From Algoriphagus chordae (lineage in GTDB: Bacteria; Bacteroidota; Bacteroidia; Cytophagales; Cyclobacteriaceae), in the NCBI RefSeq assembly GCF_003254055.1, contig NZ_QKZT01000001.1, positions 186,001-250,000 of the forward strand: a stretch of 64,000 bases of DNA, in the 5' to 3' direction. Positions 39,960 through 48,851 of this stretch are shown in pieces; the stretch's first letter is position 1, and every line of letters starts with the position of its first letter. Position numbers and translations under genes: made by a program. The notes below the pieces were generated by a model. It saw only the letters and a program-made list of their open reading frames with translations. It did not search any database and was not told the origin of the DNA.

Positions 39960-41090
39960 ATGGCCAAGAAAAAAATAGACCAAAACATTAATCAGGATAA
40001 GCTCTCCAAAGGAGCCTACTCCCTGTTCGATTTTACCAAGAAGGAAAAATCATTTTTAGTTGTTATTTGTATCCTGATTTCAACCGCAGCTATCATTACT
40101 CCCTACACCTATGCTGCTATGTGGTTTGGCTTTGCTTTAGCTGCTTATTCTGCCATTGCCAACGATAGTATACAGACCATTGGTACATTCATAGCTTCGA
40201 ATCATAACAAGAAGTGGTATTGGCTATGGTTATTTATGGGGTTGATTTTTGTTGGGACGGTTACTTATAGTTGGTTTACCTACAATGGTGATGTAAGTTA
40301 CCAGCGCTTGAGTGTGCCAGGGCTGGACAAAGCTCCTTCTAACTTTGTTTTCCTTCAGCTTGCAGCTCCTATTGTGTTGCTTATTATGACCAGGCTGAGA
40401 ATGCCTGTTTCTACTACCTTCCTTTTGCTGAACGTCTTTACCTATAAAGCAGGCACTATTGTCTCTGTGATGTTCAAGAGTTTTGTAGGATATCTGTTGG
40501 CATTTTCTATCGCAATTGCCGTATGGTTTGTGCTGGAGCGATTTGTCAAAAATTACCTAAAAGGTAAACCTGCTCCATACTGGATTTATCTACAATGGGT
40601 GACTTCGGGTACACTTTGGGCAGTTTGGATTATGCAGGATGCTGCTAATATTGCGGTGTTCCTTCCTAGACAGTTGAATGCCATAGAGTTTTCCGTTTAT
40701 GCCGGCTTCGTGTTCATTGGCTTGGGCTTCCTTTTCTATATGAAAGGGGATAAGATCCAAGGCATTGTCAACGAGAAGACAAGCGTAACGGATGTACGAG
40801 CAGCTACGATTGTGGATTTTGTCTATGCGATTATCTTATTCTACTTCAAGCTGCATAGCCAAGTGCCGATGAGTACTACTTGGGTATTTATAGGTTTGCT
40901 AGGTGGTAGAGAAATAGCGATTGCTCTGGGTAAACATGCCAAGGCAGAGAAGCGGAATGCATGGCTTTTCAGGGCGGTTAGATTAGCTCGAAAAGATGTG
41001 TACAAGGCATTTATAGGCTTGGTGGTTTCACTGATTTTAGCCTTCATTATCAACGATGGCGTACGTAATGAAATTTTAGATTTTTTCTAG
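39960..41090 (+). CDS. PiT-like inorganic phosphate permease homologue
   Basis: 376 residues, about ten hydrophobic helices. Both halves carry degenerate PiT/PHO4 signatures: AAYSAIANDSIQTIGTFIAS (about 61-80; PiT has GANDxxN) with MPVSTTFLLLN (about 148-158), then WIMQDAANIAVFLPR (about 221-235) with VPMSTTWVFIGLLGGRE (about 303-319; PiT has PxSTTH). Together these identify a PiT-type fold with altered residues at the motif His and Asn positions, so phosphate transport is probable but not certain. Own promoter; the next gene, tadA, follows after 6 bp. Confidence 0.78.
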   Translation: MAKKKIDQNINQDKLSKGAYSLFDFTKKEKSFLVVICILISTAAIITPYTYAAMWFGFALAAYSAIANDSIQTIGTFIASNHNKKWYWLWLFMGLIFVGTVTYSWFTYNGDVSYQRLSVPGLDKAPSNFVFLQLAAPIVLLIMTRLRMPVSTTFLLLNVFTYKAGTIVSVMFKSFVGYLLAFSIAIAVWFVLERFVKNYLKGKPAPYWIYLQWVTSGTLWAVWIMQDAANIAVFLPRQLNAIEFSVYAGFVFIGLGFLFYMKGDKIQGIVNEKTSVTDVRAATIVDFVYAIILFYFKLHSQVPMSTTWVFIGLLGGREIAIALGKHAKAEKRNAWLFRAVRLARKDVYKAFIGLVVSLILAFIINDGVRNEILDFF

Positions 41091-41096
41091 ACCATT

Positions 41097-41546
41097 TTGG
41101 AAATCGAACTGTATAGTCACGAGTACTTCATGAATGAAGCTTTGAAGCAGGCGAAGTATGCTTTTGAAGAGGGGGAAATTCCGGTGGGAGCAGTAATAGT
41201 TTCCAAGAATAGAATCATCGCCAAAGCCTACAATCAAACCGAGAAGCTCAATGATGTCACAGCTCATGCGGAAATGCTTGCGATCACTTCTGCAGCAAAT
41301 TATATGGGTGCAAAATACCTGAATGATTGTAAGCTCTATGTGACCCTTGAACCCTGTGTGATGTGCGGGGGAGCACTTTTTTGGTCACAAATAAATGAAA
41401 TCCATTATGCTGCATCTGATCCTAAAAGAGGATATATGCAAAGTAATCCGGGGATATTACACCCCAAAACAAAAACCTTCTCGGGGACTCTTGGCTTAGA
41501 ATCCGAACAGCTTTTATTGGAATTTTTCAAAAAACTGAGAAAATAA
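41097..41546 (+). CDS. tadA: tRNA adenosine(34) deaminase / nucleoside deaminase
   Basis: 149 residues. Deaminates A34 to inosine in the tRNA-Arg anticodon. Zinc-site motifs are intact: VTAHAEMLAI (H57-A-E59 area) and LEPCVMCGGALFWSQI (about 83-98). The C-terminal half keeps the TadA-type FF segment (LLEFFKKLRK). No ATG precedes the conserved YSHEYFMNEALKQA N-terminus, so translation most likely begins at the TTG at 41097, 6 bp after the permease stop; the first ATG (41130) would remove the first helix. Distinguishing TadA from general nucleoside deaminases is by context and length. Confidence 0.92.
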   Translation: MEIELYSHEYFMNEALKQAKYAFEEGEIPVGAVIVSKNRIIAKAYNQTEKLNDVTAHAEMLAITSAANYMGAKYLNDCKLYVTLEPCVMCGGALFWSQINEIHYAASDPKRGYMQSNPGILHPKTKTFSGTLGLESEQLLLEFFKKLRK

Positions 41547-41650
41547 AAGGAAATTGGATTCATAAGAACCTTTTTCAATCTCCCTTGGTTGCTTAGGCAG
41601 ATTATTTGTATGATTTTCAATCAATCTTTTAACCTTAAATAATAGACAAA

Positions 41651-42262
41651 ATGGCTTTCGAACTTCCTTCTTTACCATATGCCGCTGCGGCATTGGAACC
41701 AAACATTGATGCAAGAACTATGGAGATCCACCATGGTAAGCACCACAATGGATATGTAACGAATCTTAACAACGCAATTGAAGGTACTGACCTAGCTGGC
41801 AAATCTCTAGAAGAATTGCTTCAGGTAGCAGGATCTAATACAGCAGTAAGAAATAACGGTGGTGGACATTACAACCACAGCCTATTCTGGAAAATCATGT
41901 CTCCAACCGGTGGAGGAGCTCCAACTGGTGATCTTGGAAATGCGATCAACGCTAAGTTTGGCAATTTTGATGCATTCAAAGATGTGTTCAACAAAGCAGC
42001 AGCTACTAGATTCGGTTCTGGTTGGGCTTGGTTGATTTTGACGGCAGCAGGTACCCTAGAGGTAGTTTCTACTGCCAATCAGGACAATCCATTGATGGAT
42101 GTGGCTGAAATCAAAGGAACACCAATCATCGGACTTGATGTATGGGAGCATGCATACTACTTGAATTATCAGAATTTGCGTCCAAGCTACATTGCAGCTT
42201 TCTGGAATGTGATCAATTGGGATCAAGCAAATGCGAACTATGCTGAAGCATTGAAAAAGTAA
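41651..42262 (+). CDS. sodA: Superoxide dismutase, Fe/Mn family (Mn-type signature)
   Basis: 203 residues. Dismutates superoxide to O2 and H2O2. Metal ligands are H27 (MEIHHGKHH), H76 ([10 protein letters not shown]), D163 and H167 (LDVWEHAYY). Gly at the GGGH position together with Gln144 in TANQDNPLM is the usual manganese-type pattern, where iron enzymes have a Gln in the earlier helix; cambialistic use remains possible. There is no signal peptide, so it is cytoplasmic. Single gene with its own terminator at 42284. Confidence 0.96.
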   Translation: MAFELPSLPYAAAALEPNIDARTMEIHHGKHHNGYVTNLNNAIEGTDLAGKSLEELLQVAGSNTAVRNNGGGHYNHSLFWKIMSPTGGGAPTGDLGNAINAKFGNFDAFKDVFNKAAATRFGSGWAWLILTAAGTLEVVSTANQDNPLMDVAEIKGTPIIGLDVWEHAYYLNYQNLRPSYIAAFWNVINWDQANANYAEALKK

Positions 42263-42283
42263 GTTTCGCAATACAAATCATAA

Positions 42284-42316
42284 GATCCCTGGACTTAGGT
42301 TCAGGGATTTTTTTTG
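42284..42316 (+). terminator. Intrinsic terminator after sod
   Basis: ATCCCTG (42285-42291) pairs with CAGGGAT (42302-42308), followed by eight or more T residues. Confidence 0.88.
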
Positions 42317-42467
42317 TCCAAAGCTGAAATATAACTGTACGATTTCGATACAGTCATTTTTTATTGAAGTTTAAAAAGAGGCTTCTAGTGCTTATTAGGG
42401 CTGATTTCAAGCCTTGGCATTTGATTTTCAATAGATGGCACAGAACGACACACAAAGTATTATTGAA

Positions 42468-44900
42468 ATGAAAACGACCAACTTACTTTTTTTAACCTTT
42501 TTGACTTACCTCTTGGGTGTAAGTAATCTTGCTGCCCAAGATGTAAGTAAAATATCAGGAACAATCACTGATCAGAATGAGCAAGCTGTGCCCTATGCAA
42601 ATGTAGCATTGATAGATGCAAGTAGTGGAAATCTAGTGGATGGAGCGGTATCTGATGAAGAAGGAGTTTTTCTAATCAAATCGACGAAAACTGCCCAAGT
42701 TAAATTGGTGGTTTCTTCTATTGGGTTTACGCCTTTCGAGTCAGAAGCTTTTGAGCTAAAACCAGGTTTGATCAAAGACTTCGGGTCAGTGGCCATCCAG
42801 GATGAAATGATGGGATTGGACCAGGTTACTGTCAAGTCTAGCCGACCAGAGATTATCATCGAGCCTGACAAGACAGTCATCAATGTAGAAGGAACGGTGA
42901 TGGCTGAAGGAGCTAATGCCCTAGATGTAATCGGAAGATCTCCTGGAATCTATGTAGATCAGGATGGGATAATCAACTTGAATGGACGTACTGGCGCGAC
43001 AGTGATGATCAATGATCGATTGACCTATATGAGTGCAACGGATCTTGCTAATTTCCTTCGCTCCATGCCAGCAGATAACATCAAGAGTATAGAAGTGATC
43101 AATAATCCATCTGCTCGATTCGATGCAGAAGGTTCTGCTGGTGTGATAAATATCAAGTTGAAAAAGAATACAGTAGATGGGATATTTGGAAATATTCAGG
43201 CTGGAGCCCTATATAATGGACAGTGGCTACCAAACACTGGAGTAGCACTGAATGTGAAGAAAGGAAAGTGGAGCACCAATGCCAATTTGAACTATAATTA
43301 CTATGGTAATTTCAATGATTTGGAGATTAACCGAAATTTTGCTTTGCCAGAAGGAGTTTCCAATTTCAACCAAGACTCAAGAATAACGACTAGAAACAAA
43401 AATCTGTTTTTCAATGGAGCAGCCAATTATGAGATTAATGAGAATCAGAACATCGCTATAAATGTGCAGGCTTCAGACTCTAAGGATAGTGATGATAATA
43501 AGTCTTTGACCGATATCATCACACCGGGAATGTCAGATATCAGCTACTTGAATTCAGAGAATGATTCAAAAGGAACAGGAAGTAGGATTTTTGCCAATCT
43601 ACACTACGATGCAAAGCTTGATACACTAGGAACCAAGATCAGTTCTGATGTTGACTTTACGAGAATGAATTCCGACAGCGAATCTCTGCTCACCAATAGA
43701 CAATGGGTAGGAGAAAATACTTCACAAGCTATGAACAGTAAGATTTTGACGCTGAATGATATGTACTATAATATCTTCACTGCCAAAGTGGATTTTGTAA
43801 AACCTGTAGGAAAGGGGAATACAATCGAGACAGGTGTGAAAGGTAGCTGGGTCAAGTCGGATAATAATCTAGACCTAAGCAAATCTCAAGAGGAAGGACC
43901 GTTTGTGCCTGATTCAAGTAGCAATAGGTTTATTTACAATGAAAATGTGCTAGCTGCTTATGTTTCTTACAAAGGGAAATTTTCCGAAAAACTTTCATAT
44001 CAAGTAGGCGTACGTGGAGAGCATTCAGATATCACTGGGAATTCCGTGACCCTTGACCAGGTGAATAAGCAGAAGTATTTCAACCTGTTCCCAAGTGCGT
44101 TTCTGCAACATAAAATCTCTGATAATTATCAGATCGTATATAATGTGAACCGTAGAATCACCAGACCGAACTATCGACTATTGAATCCTTTTGTGTATTA
44201 CATCGATCCATTGACCACGGAAAGGGGTAACCCAAACCTGAAGCCTCAGTATTCCACCAATTTTGAGATGAGCCATGTGCTGAAAGGAATGTACCAATTC
44301 ACTCTTGGCTATAGTGAGACTGAGGATGCTTTTATGCAGGTTTTCACACAGGATGAGGCAAGTCGCACAACGACTACCTACACGGATAATTTTGACAAGA
44401 CCAGAAATGCCAATTTCAGAGCGATTATCCCTGTGGATATCAAAGAATGGTGGGCTACATCCAATATGGTGCAGGTGAATTATAATCAATATAAATCACA
44501 GATTGGAGATGATTACTTGAACAATTCAAACACTTCATTTATGATCCGATCCCAGCACAATCTTACCTTGCCTTTAGGTTTCAAAGTAGAAGTAATGGGA
44601 ATTTATCTAGGTCCACAGATTTGGGGGCAAGGCGAAATCGCAGGATTTGGCTGGGTGGATGCTGGTCTGACCAAGTCTATCATGAAGGATAAAATCTCGC
44701 TTTCGGTTAACGGCACAGATTTATTCCGTACACAGGTAATCAAGGCGAATATAGATTTTGCGGATATCGATACTAACTTCCGTCAATATCGCAGCAATCA
44801 GGGCATCCGATTTACGCTGAAATATAACTTCAACAAAGGAGAAAGCTTCAAAGTAAAAAGTAGCTCAGGAAGCTCAGAAGAGCGAAATAGATTGGATTAA
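42468..44900 (+). CDS. TonB-dependent receptor-like outer membrane beta-barrel protein
   Basis: 810 residues from the ATG at 42468, where a proper signal peptide begins (MKTTNLLFLTFLTYLLG to AAQ, cleaved near 24); the frame opens 11 codons earlier at 42435. A carboxypeptidase-regulatory-like domain (about 28-115) with VPYANVALID precedes a plug (about 130-215, with VIGRSPGIYVDQDGIINLNG and MINDRLTYMSATDL) and an OMP_b-brl_3 barrel ending in an aromatic-rich LKYNFNKGESF region. No SusD-like partner is adjacent. It shares its architecture with the receptor at 7200 but not the Gly/Arg loop. Ligand unknown. The convergent terminator at 45009 ends it. Confidence 0.88.
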   Translation: MKTTNLLFLTFLTYLLGVSNLAAQDVSKISGTITDQNEQAVPYANVALIDASSGNLVDGAVSDEEGVFLIKSTKTAQVKLVVSSIGFTPFESEAFELKPGLIKDFGSVAIQDEMMGLDQVTVKSSRPEIIIEPDKTVINVEGTVMAEGANALDVIGRSPGIYVDQDGIINLNGRTGATVMINDRLTYMSATDLANFLRSMPADNIKSIEVINNPSARFDAEGSAGVINIKLKKNTVDGIFGNIQAGALYNGQWLPNTGVALNVKKGKWSTNANLNYNYYGNFNDLEINRNFALPEGVSNFNQDSRITTRNKNLFFNGAANYEINENQNIAINVQASDSKDSDDNKSLTDIITPGMSDISYLNSENDSKGTGSRIFANLHYDAKLDTLGTKISSDVDFTRMNSDSESLLTNRQWVGENTSQAMNSKILTLNDMYYNIFTAKVDFVKPVGKGNTIETGVKGSWVKSDNNLDLSKSQEEGPFVPDSSSNRFIYNENVLAAYVSYKGKFSEKLSYQVGVRGEHSDITGNSVTLDQVNKQKYFNLFPSAFLQHKISDNYQIVYNVNRRITRPNYRLLNPFVYYIDPLTTERGNPNLKPQYSTNFEMSHVLKGMYQFTLGYSETEDAFMQVFTQDEASRTTTTYTDNFDKTRNANFRAIIPVDIKEWWATSNMVQVNYNQYKSQIGDDYLNNSNTSFMIRSQHNLTLPLGFKVEVMGIYLGPQIWGQGEIAGFGWVDAGLTKSIMKDKISLSVNGTDLFRTQVIKANIDFADIDTNFRQYRSNQGIRFTLKYNFNKGESFKVKSSSGSSEERNRLD

Positions 44901-45008
44901 GAAAGTTGCTTAGCTTTCCTTTTGGAAACGAGCTACTTATGATCTTCCAGAATTAGGAGAAATGACACTCAAACAGGCTGCTGCTTCCATAGCCTTCAAG
45001 AGACAATT

Positions 45009-45046
45009 ATCAAAAATAGCCAGCTGATCGCCTGGCTATTTTTGAT
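45009..45046. terminator. Bidirectional intrinsic terminator
   Basis: ATCAAAAATAGCCAG (45009-45023) and its perfect reverse complement (45032-45046) flank an 8-base loop. The A5/T5 flanks give a U-tract in both directions. It separates the plus-strand receptor gene from the minus-strand lipoprotein gene. Confidence 0.93.
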
Positions 45047-45058
45047 TTAAAAGCTGCT

Positions 45059-46219
45059 TTATTTTACTTCTAACTTATAAAGGCTGTAGAAATCCTCTTC
45101 TATTTCAGGATTTGCTTTGCCCATAAACCATAGAGCTTCATCTCGGCTTACGAACACATCGCTTAGCTCTTCAGGAATTTCAGAATCGCTTAGCATTTTG
45201 CCGTCCAGATCTAGAACCTGGTAGCGAAGTTTATATTTCTTAGCTACTCGTGAATCAAACACTTCCCATTCATCGTCTGATTTTTTCTCATGGTATTGGA
45301 GAGCATCTAGCTCGTCATAGCCAGTATCATAAGTGAGTACTAACTTGTCTCCCAGGCTGACTAATTTATGAATGATGCCAAAAGAGGGGTCATAGCTTAT
45401 TGCTCTGGGGTCTGCTTTTTTGGGGTCTTCTCCTGGATTTAGTCTATAGTTTTTGAGTTCAAGAGGAATTCGTTTGATTCTTGAATATGGCGGATTAAGT
45501 TCATAGACATTCAGAAACGGATCTATACCACTAATGACATAGAGCTGATCATTTACCACATCAAAGGAGGTAGAAAGAGTCGTCGGTTCATGGGACATAT
45601 TGTTTTGGAAGATGCTCTCCGGATCAAGGTGTAAAAACTGCTCGTAGTTTCCAGTAGTTGGATCTGCCCACACTAACTGCAAAAACTGGTCGTAAAACTC
45701 CGGTTGAGTTTTGTTAAACTCACCACGTGCGACTGTGCCTGTTAGGAGAATTTTTCCATCTACAAATTGGATCTCCCGCTTAGCATCTATTCTTCCGCTG
45801 AAAGGCTTTATTTGATCTCTTGGAACTTTGGAGCTATTCAGCAAATTGCCGGCTATGTCGTATTCGAAAATGCCTGAGCTTGAAACTACCTGGATATTTT
45901 TGGAAGAGTTGAATTTGCCTGCGGCCATTGGGTAATAACCAAAACCATCTGGAGAATCCCTTTCTTTGCTGAATTCGCCCAAAATGTTTCCTTCAAAATC
46001 AGTACTGACAAATTTCATGTTCTGTGGATCAAACAATAGAATCCTCTCGAATTCTGGATTGACATCCATTAGGTTGAGTTTGCCAATGTAGGCTACACGG
46101 ATCGAATCTGTAATCTCTAATTGTAAATCTTCAGATTCAGCACTAGTGGAAGAAGTGGGAGATTCGCAGGCATAAAAGGAGAATGCAAGTAGGATAAGAA
46201 TGCAGTGAGGAAATTTCAT
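45059..46219 (-). CDS. Lipoprotein with six-bladed beta-propeller-like fold
   Basis: 386 residues. Signal peptide with lipobox FYAC (Cys18), followed by a Ser/Glu-rich linker. The mature part is a run of short beta blades with repeating patterns of hydrophobic strand, turn and aromatic residues (FDPQNMKFVSTDFEGNILG near 64-82; VSSSGIFEYDIAGNLL near 112-127; VVNDQLYVISGIDPFLNVYEL near 221-241; LYKLEVK at the end), as in Bacteroidota TolB-like/6-bladed propeller proteins. No enzymatic motif is recognised. Single gene on the minus strand ending at the shared terminator. Confidence 0.75.
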   Translation of the reverse strand: MKFPHCILILLAFSFYACESPTSSTSAESEDLQLEITDSIRVAYIGKLNLMDVNPEFERILLFDPQNMKFVSTDFEGNILGEFSKERDSPDGFGYYPMAAGKFNSSKNIQVVSSSGIFEYDIAGNLLNSSKVPRDQIKPFSGRIDAKREIQFVDGKILLTGTVARGEFNKTQPEFYDQFLQLVWADPTTGNYEQFLHLDPESIFQNNMSHEPTTLSTSFDVVNDQLYVISGIDPFLNVYELNPPYSRIKRIPLELKNYRLNPGEDPKKADPRAISYDPSFGIIHKLVSLGDKLVLTYDTGYDELDALQYHEKKSDDEWEVFDSRVAKKYKLRYQVLDLDGKMLSDSEIPEELSDVFVSRDEALWFMGKANPEIEEDFYSLYKLEVK

Positions 46220-46348
46220 TCAATTGGCGCTTAGTTCCAACTAATATATTTGCTCAAGCTATAATTACCTAATCGTTTTGCGAGTCTTTATCTATTTATT
46301 CAAAGACTTGGATATGATTTTCCAGAATGCATCCATAGAAAAAGTATT

Positions 46349-46813
46349 TTACTCGAAGTGATACAAGAAGATCAAAACTCCGGTAAAGGCCGGCTTCTTT
46401 TGATCCTTGATTTCGAGTTTCACGGATACTTCAGCTTTCACCGTACCTCGTAGGTTAGCTACGTTTTTCAGGGTTGCAACTAGACGAACTTCGCTATCTA
46501 CCAGCACTGGGTTCGCAAATTTCAAGGATTCGATACCGTAGTTGATCATCATTTTCAGATTTCGAACATCTACGATTTGGTCCCAAAGATGCGGAACAAT
46601 ACTTAGCGTGAGGTATCCATGAGCGATGGTGTTGCCAAATGCTCCTTCAGCCTTGGCACGTTCAGGATTGGTGTGAATCCACTGATGATCATGCGTAGCT
46701 TCTGCGAAAATATTTATCTGTTCCTGGGTGATATGGAAATAATCAGATGTGCCTAGGCTTTGTCCGTTGTATTGTTCGAACTCTTCAAAACTACCAATGA
46801 TTACAGGGGGCAT
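46349..46813 (-). CDS. MaoC-like (R)-specific enoyl-CoA hydratase domain protein
   Basis: 154 residues, single hot-dog domain. The hydratase 2 motif is ITQEQINIFAEATHDHQWIH (about 28-47); the catalytic Asp42 and His47 are kept, although the usual D-x-N-P-x-H reads DHQWIH. AHGYLTLSIVPHLW (about 64-77) is the conserved substrate-gate segment. Members hydrate short enoyl-CoA esters; the physiological substrate is unknown and no polyhydroxyalkanoate or fatty-acid genes are adjacent. The start is MPPVIIGSFEEFEQ. Confidence 0.92.
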   Translation of the reverse strand: MPPVIIGSFEEFEQYNGQSLGTSDYFHITQEQINIFAEATHDHQWIHTNPERAKAEGAFGNTIAHGYLTLSIVPHLWDQIVDVRNLKMMINYGIESLKFANPVLVDSEVRLVATLKNVANLRGTVKAEVSVKLEIKDQKKPAFTGVLIFLYHFE

Positions 46814-46972
46814 GGTTTTTTTATTTGGTATAAAATCAAATTAGGGAAGATTTGATGAAAATTACAAGTGAATTAAAGGCAGCTGATGCATAAATATTGT
46901 TGCTCATTTTGCATGGAATATATTTTTTATGGCTTGTTGGTTTAAATAAAAAATATATTCTTTGTGAACAAT

Positions 46973-46980
46973 TATCTTTG
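46973..46980 (+). promoter_or_regulatory. -7 promoter element of the DUF3857 operon
   Basis: TATCTTTG is an exact TAnnTTTG match ending only 8 bp before the start codon at 46989, so the transcript would have almost no leader. No -33 element at normal spacing was found. Confidence 0.45.
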
Positions 46981-46988
46981 AATTCTAT

Positions 46989-48851
46989 ATGCAAATTTTG
47001 CTTGTAGTTGCTCATATGCTACTTGGTGTTCAAGCACATAATGACTCTACTTATAATAAAAATCCAACCCCTGTTTATTCTATTCTTTCAGAAAATCAGC
47101 GAATCGAAATTTCTGATTCGTATGAAGTAGTTCATAAAATCGAGCGAAAGTTCACTATTTTATCGTCTGAAGGTTTAGCCCACGCTTTTACCTCTGTTTT
47201 CTATGATAAGCTGAATGAAATAGAGAGCGTAGAGATAGAAATTACTGATCCGGTAAAAGGTAAAACTCTTGAAAGGGCAAAGACCAGGGATATGACAGAT
47301 GCTGCCATCTATTCTACTAGTAGTATCTTCGATGATAATCGGCATAAGTATTATGAAGTACAAAGCAGCAAGTTTCCTGTTCAAGTTACTGTTAATATAG
47401 AGACTAAATCTTCTAGTAATTTCCAATTAAGTGATTGGGTGCCAGTTCATAGATATAATCAAAAAGTAACTAAGTCTACGCTCACTGTAGTCTATCCAGA
47501 GAAGATTGGCTTGAGATATAAAGCAGTGAATTTGCTTGGAGAGAAGTCTGAAAATAAAGTGGACAACAGAATAGAAATGACCTGGGTTGAAACTGATCTG
47601 CCTGTTCAAACACCTGATCTTAATAAAGAAGATGATCATAAATTACTATTAGCTCCAGTCGGTTTTGCAATGGGGGACTATGTTGGAAAAATGGAAGATT
47701 GGTCAGGACTCGCTGCTTGGCAATATAAACTAAATGAGGGGCGTAAAGTTCTTCCAGATGCTTTCAAAACCAAACTTGTTGGCATGGTAGCTAATGCAGA
47801 TACTGACTATGAGAAGATCCAAATTCTCTACGAATACCTACAGAAAAACTACCGCTATGTTAGCATACAGCTAGGTATTGGCGGCTGGCAGACTATGCCT
47901 GCTGAAGATGTGGTGAAGTATGCATATGGAGATTGCAAAGGATTGACAAATCTGATGCAAACCATGCTTAAGGCAGTTGAGATTCCTTCAAATTATACAT
48001 TGGTTCAAGCTGGTAAAGATGCTGATGATATAGAAACTGATCTCCCTTCCAATCAATTCAATCACGTGATTTTGCAAGTGCCCATGAAAGATGGGCAAAG
48101 TCCAGTTTGGCTAGAATGTACTTCTAATTCCCTTCCTGCAGGCTTTCTTGGGGACTTTACCAAAAACAGACACGTGTTGGTAATCGCTGAACAAGGTGGT
48201 TATCTGACCAAAACGCCATCCTATAGTTCCTTCGATTGGAATGCTATTCATAGCAAAAATGACGTGAAAATAGACAAGGATGGAAATGCCACCATTGCTA
48301 CGAGGATGAAAGTTGATGGCAACTTTGCAGAAGATTTGTTGATGGTAAAGCAACACCTTGACACCAGACAGCAGCGGGATTATTTCAATCGCAATTCTCC
48401 TGTAGCAGGATTGATCATCAACCAATACGAGCTGAATGTGGATCATAAAGATTCCCTCCTAATAGCTGATCTTAGTTATGAAGGGTTTATTCAGAAGTTT
48501 GTCCAAAACACTGCAAAGCGAATGATCTTAAAGCCATTTCTTGGAAAAGTATCTGAAGAAATGCTCGTTAATAACTCTCTAAGCCAAATGGACGAATATC
48601 AGATTGAACTTCCGGAGGTGATGGAGGCTGAGAATTTATCAGAAAAACTGGTACTGGAAGAAGAAGGTATTACCGTGATTTTAAAAGCTTCTTTGGAAGG
48701 AAAAAATCTAAGTGTGAATAGAGAAATTAATCTATCACTGAAGGAAGACATTTCTGATGAAGACAAAACTGAACTAATCAAACGAATCAATGCCCTAGGT
48801 TCTACTAATTTCTATTTTATCAAAAACACAGCCGCACTAAGACATGAGTAA
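46989..48851 (+). CDS. DUF3857 transglutaminase-like protein
   Basis: 620 residues. A signal-like hydrophobic N-terminus (1-16) precedes a DUF3857 beta domain (about 40-230) and a transglutaminase-like core (about 255-400). The nucleophile is C316 in YAYGDCKGLTNLMQTML, the histidine is H359 in SNQFNHVILQVPM, and the acidic partner is in PVWLECTSNSLPAG (about 375). Strand-rich C-terminal domain follows. Family role is unknown; it may be a protease or cross-linking enzyme in the periplasm. Its stop overlaps the next start by 8 bp, and the neighbour is a second DUF3857 protein. Confidence 0.88.
   Translation: MQILLVVAHMLLGVQAHNDSTYNKNPTPVYSILSENQRIEISDSYEVVHKIERKFTILSSEGLAHAFTSVFYDKLNEIESVEIEITDPVKGKTLERAKTRDMTDAAIYSTSSIFDDNRHKYYEVQSSKFPVQVTVNIETKSSSNFQLSDWVPVHRYNQKVTKSTLTVVYPEKIGLRYKAVNLLGEKSENKVDNRIEMTWVETDLPVQTPDLNKEDDHKLLLAPVGFAMGDYVGKMEDWSGLAAWQYKLNEGRKVLPDAFKTKLVGMVANADTDYEKIQILYEYLQKNYRYVSIQLGIGGWQTMPAEDVVKYAYGDCKGLTNLMQTMLKAVEIPSNYTLVQAGKDADDIETDLPSNQFNHVILQVPMKDGQSPVWLECTSNSLPAGFLGDFTKNRHVLVIAEQGGYLTKTPSYSSFDWNAIHSKNDVKIDKDGNATIATRMKVDGNFAEDLLMVKQHLDTRQQRDYFNRNSPVAGLIINQYELNVDHKDSLLIADLSYEGFIQKFVQNTAKRMILKPFLGKVSEEMLVNNSLSQMDEYQIELPEVMEAENLSEKLVLEEEGITVILKASLEGKNLSVNREINLSLKEDISDEDKTELIKRINALGSTNFYFIKNTAALRHE

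Noticed and set aside
46961..46964. TTTG as the -33 element of the DUF3857 operon
   Set aside because: Only 8 bp separate it from the -7 element, far below the 17-23 bp expected.
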